From Sorex araneus (lineage: Eukaryota; Chordata; Mammalia; Eulipotyphla; Soricidae), in the NCBI RefSeq assembly GCF_027595985.1, contig NC_073303.1, positions 100,660,328-100,724,327 of the forward strand: a stretch of DNA of 64,000 nt, written 5' to 3'. Shown one piece after another: positions 10,231 through 20,802 of the stretch (position 1 is the first letter of the stretch; each line of letters begins with the position of its first letter). Under the pieces are notes generated by a model, which did no database searches, had not been told where the DNA came from, and was given only the letters and a program-made list of their open reading frames with translations. A program made the translations under genes and the position numbers.

Positions 10231-10723
10231 TTTCTCTCTCATTCCTCCCTTCTTCCCTTCCTCCCTCCTTTCCTCCCTCCCTCCCTCCCTCCTTCCTTCC
10301 TTCCTTCCTTCCTTCCTTCCTTCCTTCCTTCCTTCCTTCCTTCCTTCCTTCCTTCCTTCCTTCCTTCCTTCCTCCCTCCCTCCCTCCTTCCCCCTCCCTC
10401 CCTCCCCCTTCCCCCCTTCCTTCCTTCCTCCCTCCCTCCCTCCCTCCCTCCCTCCCTCCCTCCCCCTCCCCTTTCCTTCCTTCCTCCCTCCCTCCCTTCC
10501 TCCCTCCCTCCCTCCCTCCCTCCCTCCCTCCCTCCCTTCCTTCCTTCCTTCCTTCCTTCCTTCCTTCCTTCCTTCCTTCCTTCCTTCCTTCCTTCCTTCC
10601 TTCCTTCCTTCCTTCCCTCCCTCCTTCCTTCCCTCCCTCCTTCCTTCCTTCCTTCCTTCCTTCCTTCCTTCCTTCCTTCCTTCCTTCCTTCCTTCCTTCC
10701 TTCCTTCCTTCCTTCCTTCCTTC
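10231..10723. repeat. Long (CCTT)/(CCCT) homopyrimidine tract
   Basis: About 490 bases of almost pure pyrimidine on the plus strand, alternating blocks of CCTT and CCCT. The old minus-strand SINE at its right end suggests it grew from that SINE's A-rich tail. Confidence 0.97.
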
Positions 10724-10725
10724 CC

Positions 10726-10936
10726 GAAGGCCAGGAGACACACTGATGATTCTCAGCCAACTGGATAGTTCAGTTTAAGTGCCATGGGTTGAGATACTAC
10801 ATGGTTCTGGGGTTACCCAAGTCATGCCTGCAGTGCTGAGGAGAGGGAGTACTTAGGAGCTATGTCAGGAATCTCTCCCCAGGCCTTGCTCATGCTAGGC
10901 ATATGCTCACCACTTGAGCTTTCTCCCCAGTCCCCA
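10726..10936 (-). mobile_element. Old diverged SOR-like SINE
   Basis: gcctgcagtgctgaggagag, then catgctaggcatatgctcac, then gagctttctccccagtcccc. Its 3' end faces the pyrimidine tract. Confidence 0.6.
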
Positions 10937-11032
10937 AATAAACTTTGTAAGTTGATTTTGTTTCACTTTCCTATCCTAAACATTTCTCTAAGACTTTAAA
11001 AATTTTAAATTAAATATGCTTATAAATATTAT

Positions 11033-11545
11033 AAACAGAGAGTCTCTTGCCCGCATGCCTGGCTGTCTTCCCCGGGGCCCCTTGGAGGGGATGGGCTCCA
11101 GCTTCCCTCTCCACCCTGAGCACAGCTCCCAGCGGCTGAAGACCATCAGAACCTAGCTACAGCCATGCTCGAGGCCATGTTCGGACAGGCCTCACGCATG
11201 AAGGTACCGGCAGAGGAATCCAGGTGTGTGTAATCCTATCAACAGCCAACATCCAGAGACTTAAAAGTGAGCTCCCAGAAGATATCTTGTAGCCTACTTC
11301 TCCCTCTAGGAGAAACTGGCAATCTTCTGAGAGTTTCCTTCCCACATGGGACAGCCTTGCAAGCTTCCCATGGTGTATTCATATGCTAAATCCAGTAATA
11401 AGTTGGATTCCCCTGGCCCTGAAAAAGCCTCCAGTGTGACATTGTTGAGAGAGACTTCTAAGATCTCAGGGAAAGGACGAATTGAGAGGTTACTGAGCCT
11501 GCTCGAGAAATCGATGATTAACGGGATTTCATGATCGTGATCGTG
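11033..11545 (+). mobile_element. RTE-type LINE 3' end, 5'-truncated
   Basis: Colinear with the minus-strand copy at 53,868-54,455: gcatgaaggtaccggcagag, aacatccagagacttaaaa, gtgtattcatatgc, cctgctcgagaaatcgatg. It ends in a short tandem tail (atgatcgtgatcgtg), not poly-A. The probable TSD is ataaatattat at 11,022-11,032 and ataaatactat at 11,546-11,556. The RTE assignment comes from the tail type and from the type B SINE relation, not from coding sequence in this copy. Confidence 0.7.
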
Positions 11546-11820
11546 ATAAATACTATGAAGGGATATTCGCTTTCTTATGGTTGGGTGGCATAGAAAGAAA
11601 CACTGCATGTCTAATACATTAATAGTTTTACCAGTGTAAATAGCTTGATAAGAAGATAAAATAAAAGAATACATAGGTACTAAAAACAAATATCTATCCA
11701 ACATAATAATGTATTTGAATTTTTTTTCTTCTGATACTGTTTCTAATAAAAAAAAACCTCTTCATAATGTAGAAAACTGAATACAAGTTCTGGAATATGA
11801 ATCTTAGTGGGAAACTTTTT

Positions 11821-11966
11821 TGAGTTTGTTTTTTGGCAATGCTCAGGGCTGACTCCTGGCTCCGCTCTGCACTCCGCATATGTTCAGGGATGACTCCTGG
11901 CAAGACTCAGGGAACCATATACGGTGCCAGGTAAGTGCCTTATCTGCTGTACTGTCACTTGAACCC
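11821..11966 (-). mobile_element. Old SOR-like SINE
   Basis: ggcaatgctcagggctgact, then accatatacggtgccaggta, then actgtcacttgaaccc. Flanks gtgggaaac and gtgggaaat suggest an old TSD. Confidence 0.65.
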
Positions 11967-12376
11967 TTTGTGGGAAATTTCAATCCTTTTTGTAGTTTCT
12001 TTGTCCAGAATTAAATGTGTGGAATCGGTGAGCGGGTATATTTGAAACTGGCTATTGATAAATCACTCCTTAGAAGGGCTTTGAATGCCATTTCCCTGTG
12101 CTTCAAGCCTCTCCATTTGTGACAAATATGGAGGAGGGAAACATTCAAATTAGTGTGGGAGGAAGAAAGGGAGAGAGAAAAAAATGCACCTCTTTTCTGT
12201 TTAAATTTCAGTTGGATTAGCAACAAAAATGAGCACTCAAACATGTTGTCCCATTGCATGGGTTTTAAGGGACATTTTTGCTCAGGTCTCTTGCCCATTT
12301 CTTTGCGGTGTTTCACTTATTGGTGTTTGTTCTCAAACTTAATTTTCACTTATTTACTTATTCCTTTAGCCATTTT
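11967..12376. other. Intergenic, no feature recognised
   Basis: About 400 bases without a recognised repeat or convincing open frame. Confidence 0.4.
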
Positions 12377-12508
12377 ATTTATTTTTTTTGGAGGGTGGCC
12401 ACTCCTGACAGTGCTCAGGGCTTAGTGCTCAGGAGACCACATTTGGTGCCAGAGGTCGAACTGGGATTGTCAGCATGCAAGGCAAGCACCTTATGCCCTG
12501 TGGCCCTC
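12377..12508 (-). mobile_element. Old SOR-like SINE
   Basis: gtggccactcctgacagtgc, then accacatttggtgccagagg, then gcatgcaaggcaagcacctt. Confidence 0.6.
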
Positions 12509-12557
12509 AGTTTACTTTTTACTTTATTATTTTTTTATAAAGTTTCCTTCAATTTCT

Positions 12558-12733
12558 GTTTTTTTTTGCTTTTATTTGGGGGGGGTGAGTGAGGGTCACA
12601 CCCAGCAATGCATAGGAGTTACTCCTGGCTCTGCACTCAGTGCTCAGGGGACCATATGGGATGCTGGGGATCAAACCTGGGTTGTCGGCGTGCAAGGCAA
12701 ATGCCCTACCCGCTGTGCTATTGCTCTAGCCCC
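12558..12733 (-). mobile_element. SOR-type SINE, type A
   Basis: A G-run interrupts the tail junction (atttggggggggtgagtgag). The body is short, with part of the internal duplication missing (gcactcagtgctcagg). Ends gctctagcccc. Confidence 0.88.
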
Positions 12734-12839
12734 TTACTTTTTACTTTAAAAAAGAAACTTTTTATTAAAAAAAAGTATCACTTACTAGAAATAGTCATTG
12801 TTAACTATGGATAGTATATATCCTCCTAGATACTGAGGG

Positions 12840-13200
12840 GTGTGTGTATACATATATACATACACATTCTCTCTTCTACATTTTTCTTCAAGAAAACAGA
12901 ACCAAACAATATAGATTATTTTTGCCCTACTTTGTGTCACTTTATAATACAATGGTAGTACATGATAGGGTCTATATTTCTGCATCACTTTTTAATAGTT
13001 CTATAGCATTCCTTTGTAAGTGTGTATCTTATTTTGCCTAACTGGTACCTTATTGCTGGAAATTCATCTCACTTGCAAATTTTCATTATTAAATGCAGTA
13101 CTGCCACAAACATCCTTGTGACTAAATCCTTACATATGTTCTTAATGATTTCCTTCGGGTAAATTTTAAGAAATGATTTATGGTATATTAATGTTTAATT
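12840..13200 (-). mobile_element. Possible ancient L1-like fragment
   Basis: cttattgctggaaattcatc, atgcagtactgccacaaaca and gatttccttcgggtaaattt resemble antisense 3' ends of very old L1 elements. Weak match. Confidence 0.35.
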
Positions 13201-13614
13201 TGCCATATAAATTACAAGTATTTTTCCTTGATTTTTTATTTGCCTTTTATTTCTTGGTTAATGGGCTATTTTGTAAATACTCCTTAATTTTGGTAAATAC
13301 ATCTAGCACTACTTGAATTTGTGATGTATTCCCATTGTCTAATGTTCAGAAAGTCATTACTCATCTTTGGTCACGTTTATCTACTGCAGAGCATATTTTT
13401 TTGTTGATGCCTCAATATCAGCTCCACCCAGCAATCTGTCTAAACAACATGTCATCACATTTCCCTTGTTAGTGATCAATTCAGAAATGGACAGGCTGAT
13501 CCATTTCTGGACAAATGCTTCTAAAAGTGAGGCCGTTGAGCTGCAGCAACAACTTAATCTAAAGCAAGAGATAAATAAAAAAGCTAACATCTCTTAGTTA
13601 AAAAAAAAAAACAA
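13201..13614. other. AT-rich intergenic, no gene seen
   Basis: Contains a perfect 10-bp hairpin (13,482-13,491 with 13,500-13,509, 8-base loop). Overlapping short open frames on both strands have no recognisable product. Confidence 0.35.
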
Positions 13615-13790
13615 GAGGAACCAGACTGATGTTCAATGGATAGGGTGCTTGTCTTGCACACGGCCGACCCAGGTTTGATCCCATATAATTGTGGCATCCC
13701 ATATGGTCCCCAAGCACTTCCTGGGTGCCGAGCTAGATGTAACTTGTGAGCATTGCCAGACATGACCTCAAAATAAACAAATAAAACACA
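13615..13790 (+). mobile_element. SOR-type SINE, diverged type A
   Basis: gtcttgcacacggccgaccc, then gcatcccatatggtccccaa, then an A-rich end. A short insertion follows the B box (catataattgtgg). Confidence 0.8.
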
Positions 13791-13886
13791 AACAAAAGAG
13801 AACTTTTTTTTGAGCGTACGATTTAAAATAGTGAATGAGGTGGATAAAGAAGATATAATACAGAGATACAATGGAATCCCACTCAT

Positions 13887-13908
13887 TATATATACATATA
13901 CATATACG

Positions 13909-13949
<41 letters not shown>
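13887..13949. repeat. (TA/CATA)n-(GA)n microsatellite
   Basis: TA-rich repeats pass into about 14 AG units directly in front of a SINE. Confidence 0.95.
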
Positions 13950-14125
13950 TGATTAAAGCAAAATAGCACAGTGGGTAGGGTATTTGCCTTGAATGTGGCT
14001 GACCCAGGTTCAATATTCTGACATCCCATATGGTCCCACAAGCACCACCCGGAGTAATTCCTGAGTGCAGAGCTAGGAGTAACCACTGAGCATCACTGGG
14101 TGTGGTCCTCAAAACAAAATAAAGT
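13950..14125 (+). mobile_element. SOR-type SINE, type A
   Basis: aatagcacagtgggtagggt, then gacatcccatatggtcccac, then catcactgggtgtggtcctc. The first head bases are altered. Confidence 0.85.
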
Positions 14126-14136
14126 TCTTGGTCTTT

Positions 14137-14335
14137 GAGCTATGGAGATAGCTCACAGGGCTGGGACATGTTCTGCATGCAGAAAGCCTGGGCTTCATCC
14201 CCTACCACCACGTGATCCCGAGAACCACTGGGATCATCACACACCCCTCCCCCCCCACGCAGCACAGGGGCAGGACTATCCCAGAGTACTACTCAGTGTG
14301 CTCCTACACACCACCCCCTCAAAAATAAAGAATAA
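14137..14335 (+). mobile_element. Old SOR-like SINE
   Basis: ctatggagatagctcacagg, then cctgggcttcatcccctacc, then a C-rich and A-rich end. Confidence 0.55.
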
Positions 14336-14547
14336 AGTCTTTGTACTTGGGTCCTGGCAACTACCTACCTTCCCCAGTTGCTGACCAAAGGAAATCAGTG
14401 CCCTGTGATTAGAACCCTAAATCTGAAGCCAAAAATGATGTGGCTCCAATCTGCCTCTGCCATATCAAATGGTGTGATCAAAGTTAGTAATTACATAGCT
14501 ATTAAGCTTCTTTATATATATGATACTTTTATTATAGTATTTTATAA

Positions 14548-14702
14548 GTATTCCACCCGCATGGCAGAACCTGAAAAGTTACCCGTGGTGTATTCAATAT
14601 GCCAAAAAATAGTAACAACAAGTCTCACAATGGAGATATTACTGGTGCCTGCTTGAGCAAATCAATGAACAACGGGATGACAGTGCAGTGGTACAGTGCT
14701 AC
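14548..14702 (+). mobile_element. SOR-type SINE, type B, 5'-truncated
   Basis: Begins agtattccacccgcatggc and ends in the tandem tail gacagtgcagtggtacagtg. No head. Lies 100 bases before a full type B copy. Confidence 0.88.
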
Positions 14703-14804
14703 TTACTAATGCAGACACTATGTATAATATATATAACGGCATCGATAATACATTTTCTAACATATATGGAATTGTATATTATATTTAAATTCTATGGTCT
14801 TATA

Positions 14805-15044
14805 TGGACTGGAGCGATAGCACAGCGGGTAGGGCGTTTGCCTTGCACAGGGCTAACCCGGGTTCGATTCTTCCATTTCTCTCAGAGAGCCCAGCAAGGT
14901 ACAGAGTATCCCACCCGCAACTGCAAAGCCTACCTGTGGCGTATTCGATATGCCAAAAACAGTAACAAGTCTCACAATGGAGACATTACTGGTGCCCGCT
15001 CGAGCAAATCGATAAACAATGGGATGACAGTGCTAAAAAAAAAA
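14805..15044 (+). mobile_element. SOR-type SINE, type B, full-length with poly-A tail
   Basis: Complete head (ggactggagcgatagcacag; cgggttcgattc), the type B body, then gacagtgct followed by ten A. The short flank repeat cttatat may be the TSD. Confidence 0.92.
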
Positions 15045-15450
15045 CCCTTATATATTATATATATCAATATAATATGCTTTATAGTAATATCTCCTCAATA
15101 TCATCTATTTTATTTTATTTTATAAACAATATCACTTTATTAATACAACATAAGTTTATACAATGCCTATATACAGATAAATACATATCTGTATATAGTA
15201 ACATGGTAAAAATACTAATTAAAGACATGAATCATTCCGTTCAGTGAGAACAATAAGTCAATAGTAGAACGCTTACAAAAGCATTATTTAATGTTGCAGA
15301 TGTACAGTCAAATTGCAAATTTTTAGGAAAATGTAAGCTAAAGTTTTTTTATATCTTTGCAAATATCTCTTTATTTCACTGTTTAATTATGTCCAAACTA
15401 AATAGGTTTTAACTTTAAAAATACAAGATATTTATGTTTATCCACTACCA
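15045..15450. other. AT-rich intergenic, no gene seen
   Basis: Mostly A/T with TATA-type runs; nothing else recognised. Confidence 0.4.
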
Positions 15451-15635
15451 AGTTTTTTTTTGGGGGGGGGAGGGTTTGGGTCACACCTGGCTATGCACAG
15501 GGGTTACTCCTGGCTCATGCATTCAGGAATTATTCCTGACTGTGTACAGGGGACCGTATGGGATGCTGGGAATCGAACCCGGGTTGGCTGCATGCAAGGC
15601 AAACGCCCTACCCGCTGTGCTATCGCTCCAGCCCC
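15451..15635 (-). mobile_element. SOR-type SINE, type A
   Basis: T and G runs at the tail junction, then gggtttgggtcacacctggc; ends gctatcgctccagcccc. The body carries gctcatgcattcagg, a sub-variant shared with copies at 2,642, 28,674 and 38,658. Confidence 0.92.
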
Positions 15636-15652
15636 CCACCACCAATTTTTAA

Positions 15653-15726
15653 TCACTGTCACTGTCATCCTGTTGCTCATCAATTTGCTCAAGCGGGCAC
15701 CAGTAAAGTCTCCATTGTGAGACTTG
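15653..15726 (-). mobile_element. SOR-type SINE, type B, 3' fragment
   Basis: Only the last 74 bases of the type B body: cactgtcactgtcatcctg to ccattgtgagacttg. Confidence 0.85.
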
Positions 15727-16049
15727 AATTTTTAATCAGCAACTGAAAAATTTATTTGAACATCAAATGTCCATCATGTGAAGAATGATGCCATAAAGCA
15801 TTCATAGTTACTAGTAACACCATTATCTATCTACTACAGCTGTCAACTCCACTTGGGATTTCTCCATGCTTTCAACATTACAGGATCCTGAATATTCTAG
15901 GAAAAATATCCTAGTTATTTTTAGGTGTCAGCAAATAGGAAGTGAATCTTTCAAAGACATAGATGGTAATAACCACCCACATATTTTCACACACATAAGG
16001 GAAAAGTATATATTGTTTGAAAATTGAATTAATGTTACAAGATTTTCTT
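15727..16049. other. Intergenic, no feature recognised
   Basis: About 320 bases of unremarkable AT-rich sequence. Confidence 0.4.
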
Positions 16050-16175
16050 TGTTTCAATTTTTGGGGCCACACCCGGTGATGCTCAGGAGTTACTCCTAGC
16101 TCTGCCTTGTGGGATCACAACTGGTGGTGCTTGAGGGACCACCCAGAATGCCGGGGATCAAACCTGGGTCAATAG
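16050..16175 (-). mobile_element. Old SOR-like SINE, 5' part missing
   Basis: ggccacacccggtgatgctc to ggggatcaaacctgggtcaa, stopping before the head's outer end. Confidence 0.65.
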
Positions 16176-16354
16176 TATCTATTTTGATAGAATATATAAT
16201 GAAAACCAGATCGTTATCAATAAGACATTGATTGGTTATTAGTATTTTTATTTTAGTGTGGAATACCATACTAAAATATGATAATAGTATCTCATGGAGT
16301 TAGACAGTAAGCTGCAGAGAACTTTGTGGACCTAGACTTGGTGCCAAATAAGCT

Positions 16355-16492
16355 CTTTTTTATTTGTCAAGCCCAGTGATACTCTGTGGGGATGCTCCTG
16401 GTGAATGCTTGGGACCATGTGGTGCTGAAGATGGATGCAGTCCTCCTGCAGGCAAAGCATGTGCTCTAATTCTTTGAGCATCACTCCAACCC
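16355..16492 (-). mobile_element. Old SOR-like SINE
   Basis: aagcccagtgatactctgtg, then accatgtggtgctgaagatg, then gcatcactccaacccc. Confidence 0.6.
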
Positions 16493-16854
16493 CAGAATTT
16501 AGCACTCAAACTCTTGACTTTTCCTTATCTGCATTGTTATTTTCTGGATTTCATTTGTGCACTAATAGAGCAAACCAGTAGAAGAAATGACAAAAAACTT
16601 TACACAGCTTTCTGTAAGCTTCTCATCCACCCTTAGACTATACTTATAAAGTCCAATAAACTACATGAGAACTGGTCTTCAGTAGTAAGTTTGCCAGTGG
16701 TTAGGGGTGGGAATTGGGGGAAGGGGGACTGGAATAGGACAGGGAAGAGAAGACTGAAAATAGTGGTGGTAGTAAGTAGTCAATCTGGAGGAGATGGTGT
16801 GTGCTGAAAGGTGATAAAGTGTTAAGCATAAAACCAATCAGGAACAGTAACATA

Positions 16855-17003
16855 GGGGCTGGAGAGATAGCACAGCGGGTAGGGCGTTTGCCTGCACGCG
16901 GCCAACCCGGGTTCAAATCCCAGCATCCCATATGGTCCCCTGAGCACGGCCAGGGGTAATTCCTGAGTGCAGAGCCAGGTGTGACCCCCCCCCCCAAAAA
17001 AAA
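16855..17003 (+). mobile_element. SOR-type SINE, type A, internal deletion
   Basis: The body jumps from gcagagccagg to tgtgacccc, losing the second internal repeat. The TSD aggaacagtaacata is at 16,840-16,854, and at 17,004-17,018 with one mismatch. Confidence 0.93.
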
Positions 17004-17024
17004 AGGAACAGTGACATAAACCAC

Positions 17025-17276
17025 TGTAACACTGCATTGTAACATTGTCTTCCTGTTCATTGATTTGCTTGAGCAGGCACCAGTAACATCTTCATTGTGA
17101 GACTTGTTACTGTTTTTGGCATATGGAATACGCCATGGGTAGCTTGCCAGGCTCTGCCATGTGGGTGGGATACTCTCGCTAGCTTGCCAGGCTTTCTGAG
17201 AGGGACAGAGGGATCGAACCTGGGTCAGCTGCGTACACAGCAAACGCCCTACCTTCTGTGCTATCGCTCCAGTCTA
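17025..17276 (-). mobile_element. SOR-type SINE, type B, full-length
   Basis: Tandem tail, RTE-like body (ggcatatggaatacgcca), and tRNA-like head at right. The TSD acataaaccac is at 17,014-17,024 and 17,277-17,287. Confidence 0.92.
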
Positions 17277-17324
17277 ACATAAACCACAAATGCCAAAGAC
17301 ACAAAATCTATAATTTTTATTAAA

Positions 17325-17520
17325 GCGCCTGTTGTAGAGGCAGGTGGGGGTTGGGTGGGGTGGGGTGGAGTGGGGGATGGGAAGGAAATTGAGAACATCC
17401 TGTGAAGGTCATGGACACCTGTGCAGGGATTGGTGCTGAAACATTGTGTGCCTGAAACTCAAGTATAAGTAACTTTATATGTTAACTCTCCCAGACTAAA
17501 GAAAAAATAAATAAAACTTA
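17325..17520 (+). mobile_element. L1-like retroelement 3' end
   Basis: G-rich stretch, then gggattggtgctgaaacatt and gtgcctgaaactcaagtata, then an A-rich end, like the copies at 18,456 and 33,000. Confidence 0.6.
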
Positions 17521-17536
17521 ACAAACTAACAAAACT

Positions 17537-17615
17537 GTTTTAGTGGTAGGCCACACCCGGCAATGCTTCAGGACTTAATCCTGGCTCTATGCTCGTGGAT
17601 CGCTTGAGGACAATG
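17537..17615 (-). mobile_element. Old SOR-like SINE fragment
   Basis: ggccacacccggcaatgctt, then cttaatcctggctctatgct; the head side is lost. Confidence 0.55.
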
Positions 17616-17925
17616 TTGTCCTTTCAAGTGTGTGCCTTCCTATACAAACTCCAGCTTGCCAAAATAATTGACTGTTGCAGTCAATGCCTAGTATCAAGGC
17701 CCCTGACACCCAGCTTTTATGGGAGGGTAGAACCCTAACTTCTTTAGGCTCAGTTAGCAAATGTAAATGTGTTGCTCATGGGCCATTACTCCTTTCCAAA
17801 TTTTTGCAAATTTTTGCGACTTTAACACTACTGAGTGGTCACCACTATCTTTAAAACCCAATCAGGAACAGACAGTATCAAGGCCACAAACCCTTGACCT
17901 TGAATTCCAGAACTCAGATTGCCAA

Positions 17926-17928
<3 letters not shown>
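17616..17928. other. Intergenic, no feature recognised
   Basis: No repeat or gene recognised. Confidence 0.4.

Positions 17929-17977
<49 letters not shown>
17929..17977. repeat. (GT)n microsatellite with GC end
   Basis: About 21 GT units, then gcgcgcg. Confidence 0.97.
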
Positions 17978-17978
<1 letters not shown>

Positions 17979-18129
17979 ACACGTGCATGTGTGTTGAGGG
18001 GGCAGCAGGGGCAGGAGAGGGAAAGGGTAGGAATGAAGCAGTTGACTAGAGATGACGGTTATAGGGACAGTCAGGGAAGGCCAAGAGAGCTTTGCTAGCA
18101 ATGGGGTGTAGTGACTTTAGTACATCACT

Positions 18130-18290
18130 ACCACCAGCATATAGCTCAAAGGGCTGAGTACCTGGTCTGCACATGGGATATCTGGGTTTGATCCCTAAGA
18201 CCACATGGTCTCCTAATCATTACTGGGAGTGAGCCTCAGGACCACCAAGTGTGGCCAAAAACCCAAAATAAATTCAAATAAAATAAAATG
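18130..18290 (+). mobile_element. Old SOR-like SINE
   Basis: catatagctcaaagggctga, then ctgggtttgatccctaagac, then caccaagtgtggccaaaaac and an A-rich end. Confidence 0.65.
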
Positions 18291-18455
18291 CCCAGACATT
18301 GGGGTCCAAGGATGACTCCAGAGCAAAGCCCCTGCCTTGCAAGATTGAGGTCTTGAATATCACCCCGGAGCCACCCCACCCATGCCCAGTGCAGTCCCAG
18401 CGGCACAGCTGTTCGGACTCACCAGGACACATTAAAGTGTGCCCTCTTGATTGCT

Positions 18456-18746
18456 CAGGATGGGAGATGTGTGCTGAAAGTCCAAACATGATGGACTCTC
18501 AGTATCTGTATTGCAAACCATAATGCCCAAAAGGAGGGAGAGAGTAAGAAAGTGCCTACCATAGAGGCAGGGGTGGGGGGTAGGTGGGACGGGCAGGACA
18601 CTGGTGGGGACATTGGTGGTGGGAAATGTACACTGGTGGAGGGATGGGTGTTGGAACATTGTGTGACTGATCTCAATCCTGAAATCTTTATAACTGTATC
18701 CCACTGTGATTCAATTAAAAAAATAAATAAAAAAACCCCAAATAAA
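18456..18746 (+). mobile_element. L1-like retroelement 3' end (family i) with long TSD
   Basis: Carries cataatgcccaaaaggaggg, atgtacactggtggagggat and gtatcccactgtgattcaat, then an A-rich tail. Direct repeats of about 23 bp with few mismatches (core aaagtgtgccctct) at 18,433-18,455 and 18,747-18,769 mark it as one retrotransposition event. Confidence 0.75.
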
Positions 18747-18769
18747 TAAAGTGTGCCCTCTCCATTGCT

Positions 18770-19425
18770 TTGCGGCCTGGGGTGTGTGAGCGCCTCAGTG
18801 ACAATGGGCAGTACCCAGCGAGCACAATTAAAATGGTGCAAGCACACCACTGGGGGTGTACAAGCACTGCAGGTAAAACAGTATGAGCCCCAGGAACAGA
18901 TGTGCGACCCCCTTCCGCTCCCCCAGTGAGTACTGCAACACAAAATGTACTCAAAACACCACAACTGAGGAGTGTCACTGCCTGCCCTCATCCCTAGCAA
19001 GCACACGTGGAAACACTGGAACTAAGTGCCCCCCTCCCACCCCAGGGTGGACCACAGCCAAATGTCTGAGACACTTCAACGTAACAAAAGGGGAATTAAA
19101 TACATACGTGAAATGCTCCCACTCCCCACTGCACAAGTTGGCAGGGGAACTCAGTGCTTTCCTCGTGGGTGGCAGCTGAAGAGAAAGGTCTGTCTTCTCT
19201 GCCTTTATGCAGATCTGGTTCTGCTGATCTTTGACATTCACAGTGCAAGGCAGAGGCTCAGTTGATCCCTCTGGGCGGGACTGTGGACTCTGCTGATAAC
19301 TAGGATAAATAGTGAATATGGAGCTTCCAAGGGGCCCAAGGAGGTGACCCTCCCATTAGCCTGGAGGAAACAGCACAGAGGGATGAGAATGGGCCAGGTC
19401 TGGAAGCAACTCCTGTCCCGTGCAC
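18770..19425. other. Intergenic, possibly old SINE remnants
   Basis: Pieces such as acaccactgggggtgtac hint at old SINE tails, but nothing is clear. No gene. Confidence 0.35.
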
Positions 19426-19438
19426 GCCCATTCCTCTT

Positions 19439-19615
19439 TTTTTTTTTTTCTTTTTGGGTCACACCCGGCAATGCACAGGGTTTACTCCTGGCTCTGCACT
19501 CAGGAATTATCCCTGGCTGTGCTCAGGGGACCCTATGGGATGCTGGGAATCAAACCCGGGTTGGCCGTGTGCAAGGCAAATGCCCTACCCGCTGTACTAT
19601 CGCTCCAGCCCCAAT
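19439..19615 (-). mobile_element. SOR-type SINE, type A
   Basis: Full-length. The TSD gcccattcctctt is at 19,426-19,438, and at 19,616-19,628 with one mismatch. Confidence 0.94.
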
Positions 19616-19825
19616 GCCCGTTCCTCTTGACAGAACTTAGTGACCCTCTGTGTGCCCGGAAATAGAGAAAATCAGCTGGCTCTCTAGCTGCTAGTGTCTG
19701 GTGTACATTCCACTTAGTTTCTTGCTATCTAAAGCCTTTCTTCCAACTTTCTACACATATAGTTGAAGTTTGAGTCAAGAATTTGGATGTGAGAATCTCA
19801 ATACCCTCACAAAGTCTATTGCTGA

Positions 19826-20015
19826 GGGGCTGGAGCGATAGCATAGCATAGCATAGCGGGTAGGGCATTTGCCTTTCATGTGACCAACCCCTGTTCGATT
19901 CCCAGCATTCCATAGGGTCCCCTGAGCACCGCCAGGAGTGATTTCTGAGTGCAGAATCAGGAGGAACCCTTGAGCATCGCCGGGTGTGACCCCAGAAGCC
20001 AAAAAAAAAAAAAAA
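19826..20015 (+). mobile_element. SOR-type SINE, type A, A-box region expanded
   Basis: The head reads gatagcatagcatagcatag, a tandem expansion of ATAGC where other copies have one. The TSD aaagtctattgctga is at 19,811-19,825, and at 20,016-20,030 with one mismatch. Confidence 0.94.
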
Positions 20016-20030
20016 AAAGTCTACTGCTGA

Positions 20031-20534
20031 AGTTCTTGAATGCATTTTTGGTAAGCAGGAAGAGGAGAACCCGGTCATGCGGTGAAGATTAGGTGCCTGG
20101 GTACGAGTCAGTGTCTGCAGCAGCAACTGATATACCCTGTATTTTGGCCTTCAACCATTTACTTGCTTGCTGTTGTCCTTTACCTGCGACTGCATAATTG
20201 TGTTCAGCTGACTCTCTGTGGCTGCTCCACCCTACGTCTGAGCTGATGACATGCTGTCCTCACAGCAGAGTGTAAACACGAGAGACATTTCCAAAACCCA
20301 CACATGTATTTAAAGATGCTGCTCAGGCTTGAATTGTATCCCGTGCACTCACAGCCTATTGGTCAAAGAGAACGACACAGCCACCCTGAAATTCAGTGAG
20401 CCCAAAAGTATGTTCTGCCCAGAGGGGAGAAACAATACAAGCAAACAGTATGCTCCATTAACCTCGCATAGCCAAATGTTACCTGTGAAGATCTAACCAA
20501 TAGTATTTCAGGGATTCCAATTTAACGTTTTAGA
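20031..20534. other. Intergenic, no feature recognised
   Basis: About 500 bases without recognisable repeats or genes. Confidence 0.4.
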
Positions 20535-20640
20535 AAGTAAGTTTCAGAGAGGGTAGAACATGTCCAAATTCTCCGTAAGTTGTGACAAAGCTAAAATGTC
20601 ACCTCGGATCTGTTTGACTTTCAAGCACAAGGCCTTTTTC
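20535..20640 (+). mobile_element. MIR-like SINE fragment
   Basis: gaaagtaagtttcagagagg, then tgtgacaaagctaaaatgtc, then tttcaagcacaaggcc resemble the MIR core and 3' half. Confidence 0.55.
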
Positions 20641-20762
20641 TTGCCCTTCTCTTAATCTAGTCAAGTCACAAGGAGATACGCCGTGGTTTTGGTGAGTTTG
20701 TTTCTTTTCTTTTTAAAGGTGATGTTGGGATAAAATTCAGGGCCTCACAGATGCAAAGCATT

Positions 20763-20771
20763 TGTGTGTCT

Positions 20772-20802
<31 letters not shown>
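20763..20802. repeat. (TG)n microsatellite
   Basis: Mostly TG with two TC interruptions near the start. Confidence 0.95.

Noticed and set aside
10000..10778. Long Pro/Ser/Leu/Phe and Lys/Glu/Gly/Arg open frames in all frames
   Set aside because: Pure tetranucleotide repeats lack stop codons in every frame; the frames are compositional artefacts. The same applies to 29,794-30,676.
1..12000. PVT1 promoter or first exon
   Set aside because: In human and mouse PVT1 starts roughly 50-60 kb downstream of MYC, so its start could fall near the left edge. I see no CpG-rich promoter or sequence I can match to PVT1 exon 1; a search with known exon sequences would decide.
19826..19900. tRNA gene candidates with intact A and B boxes
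   Set aside because: All such boxes lie in SINE heads followed by SINE bodies and tails; none forms a complete tRNA cloverleaf with proper acceptor pairing.
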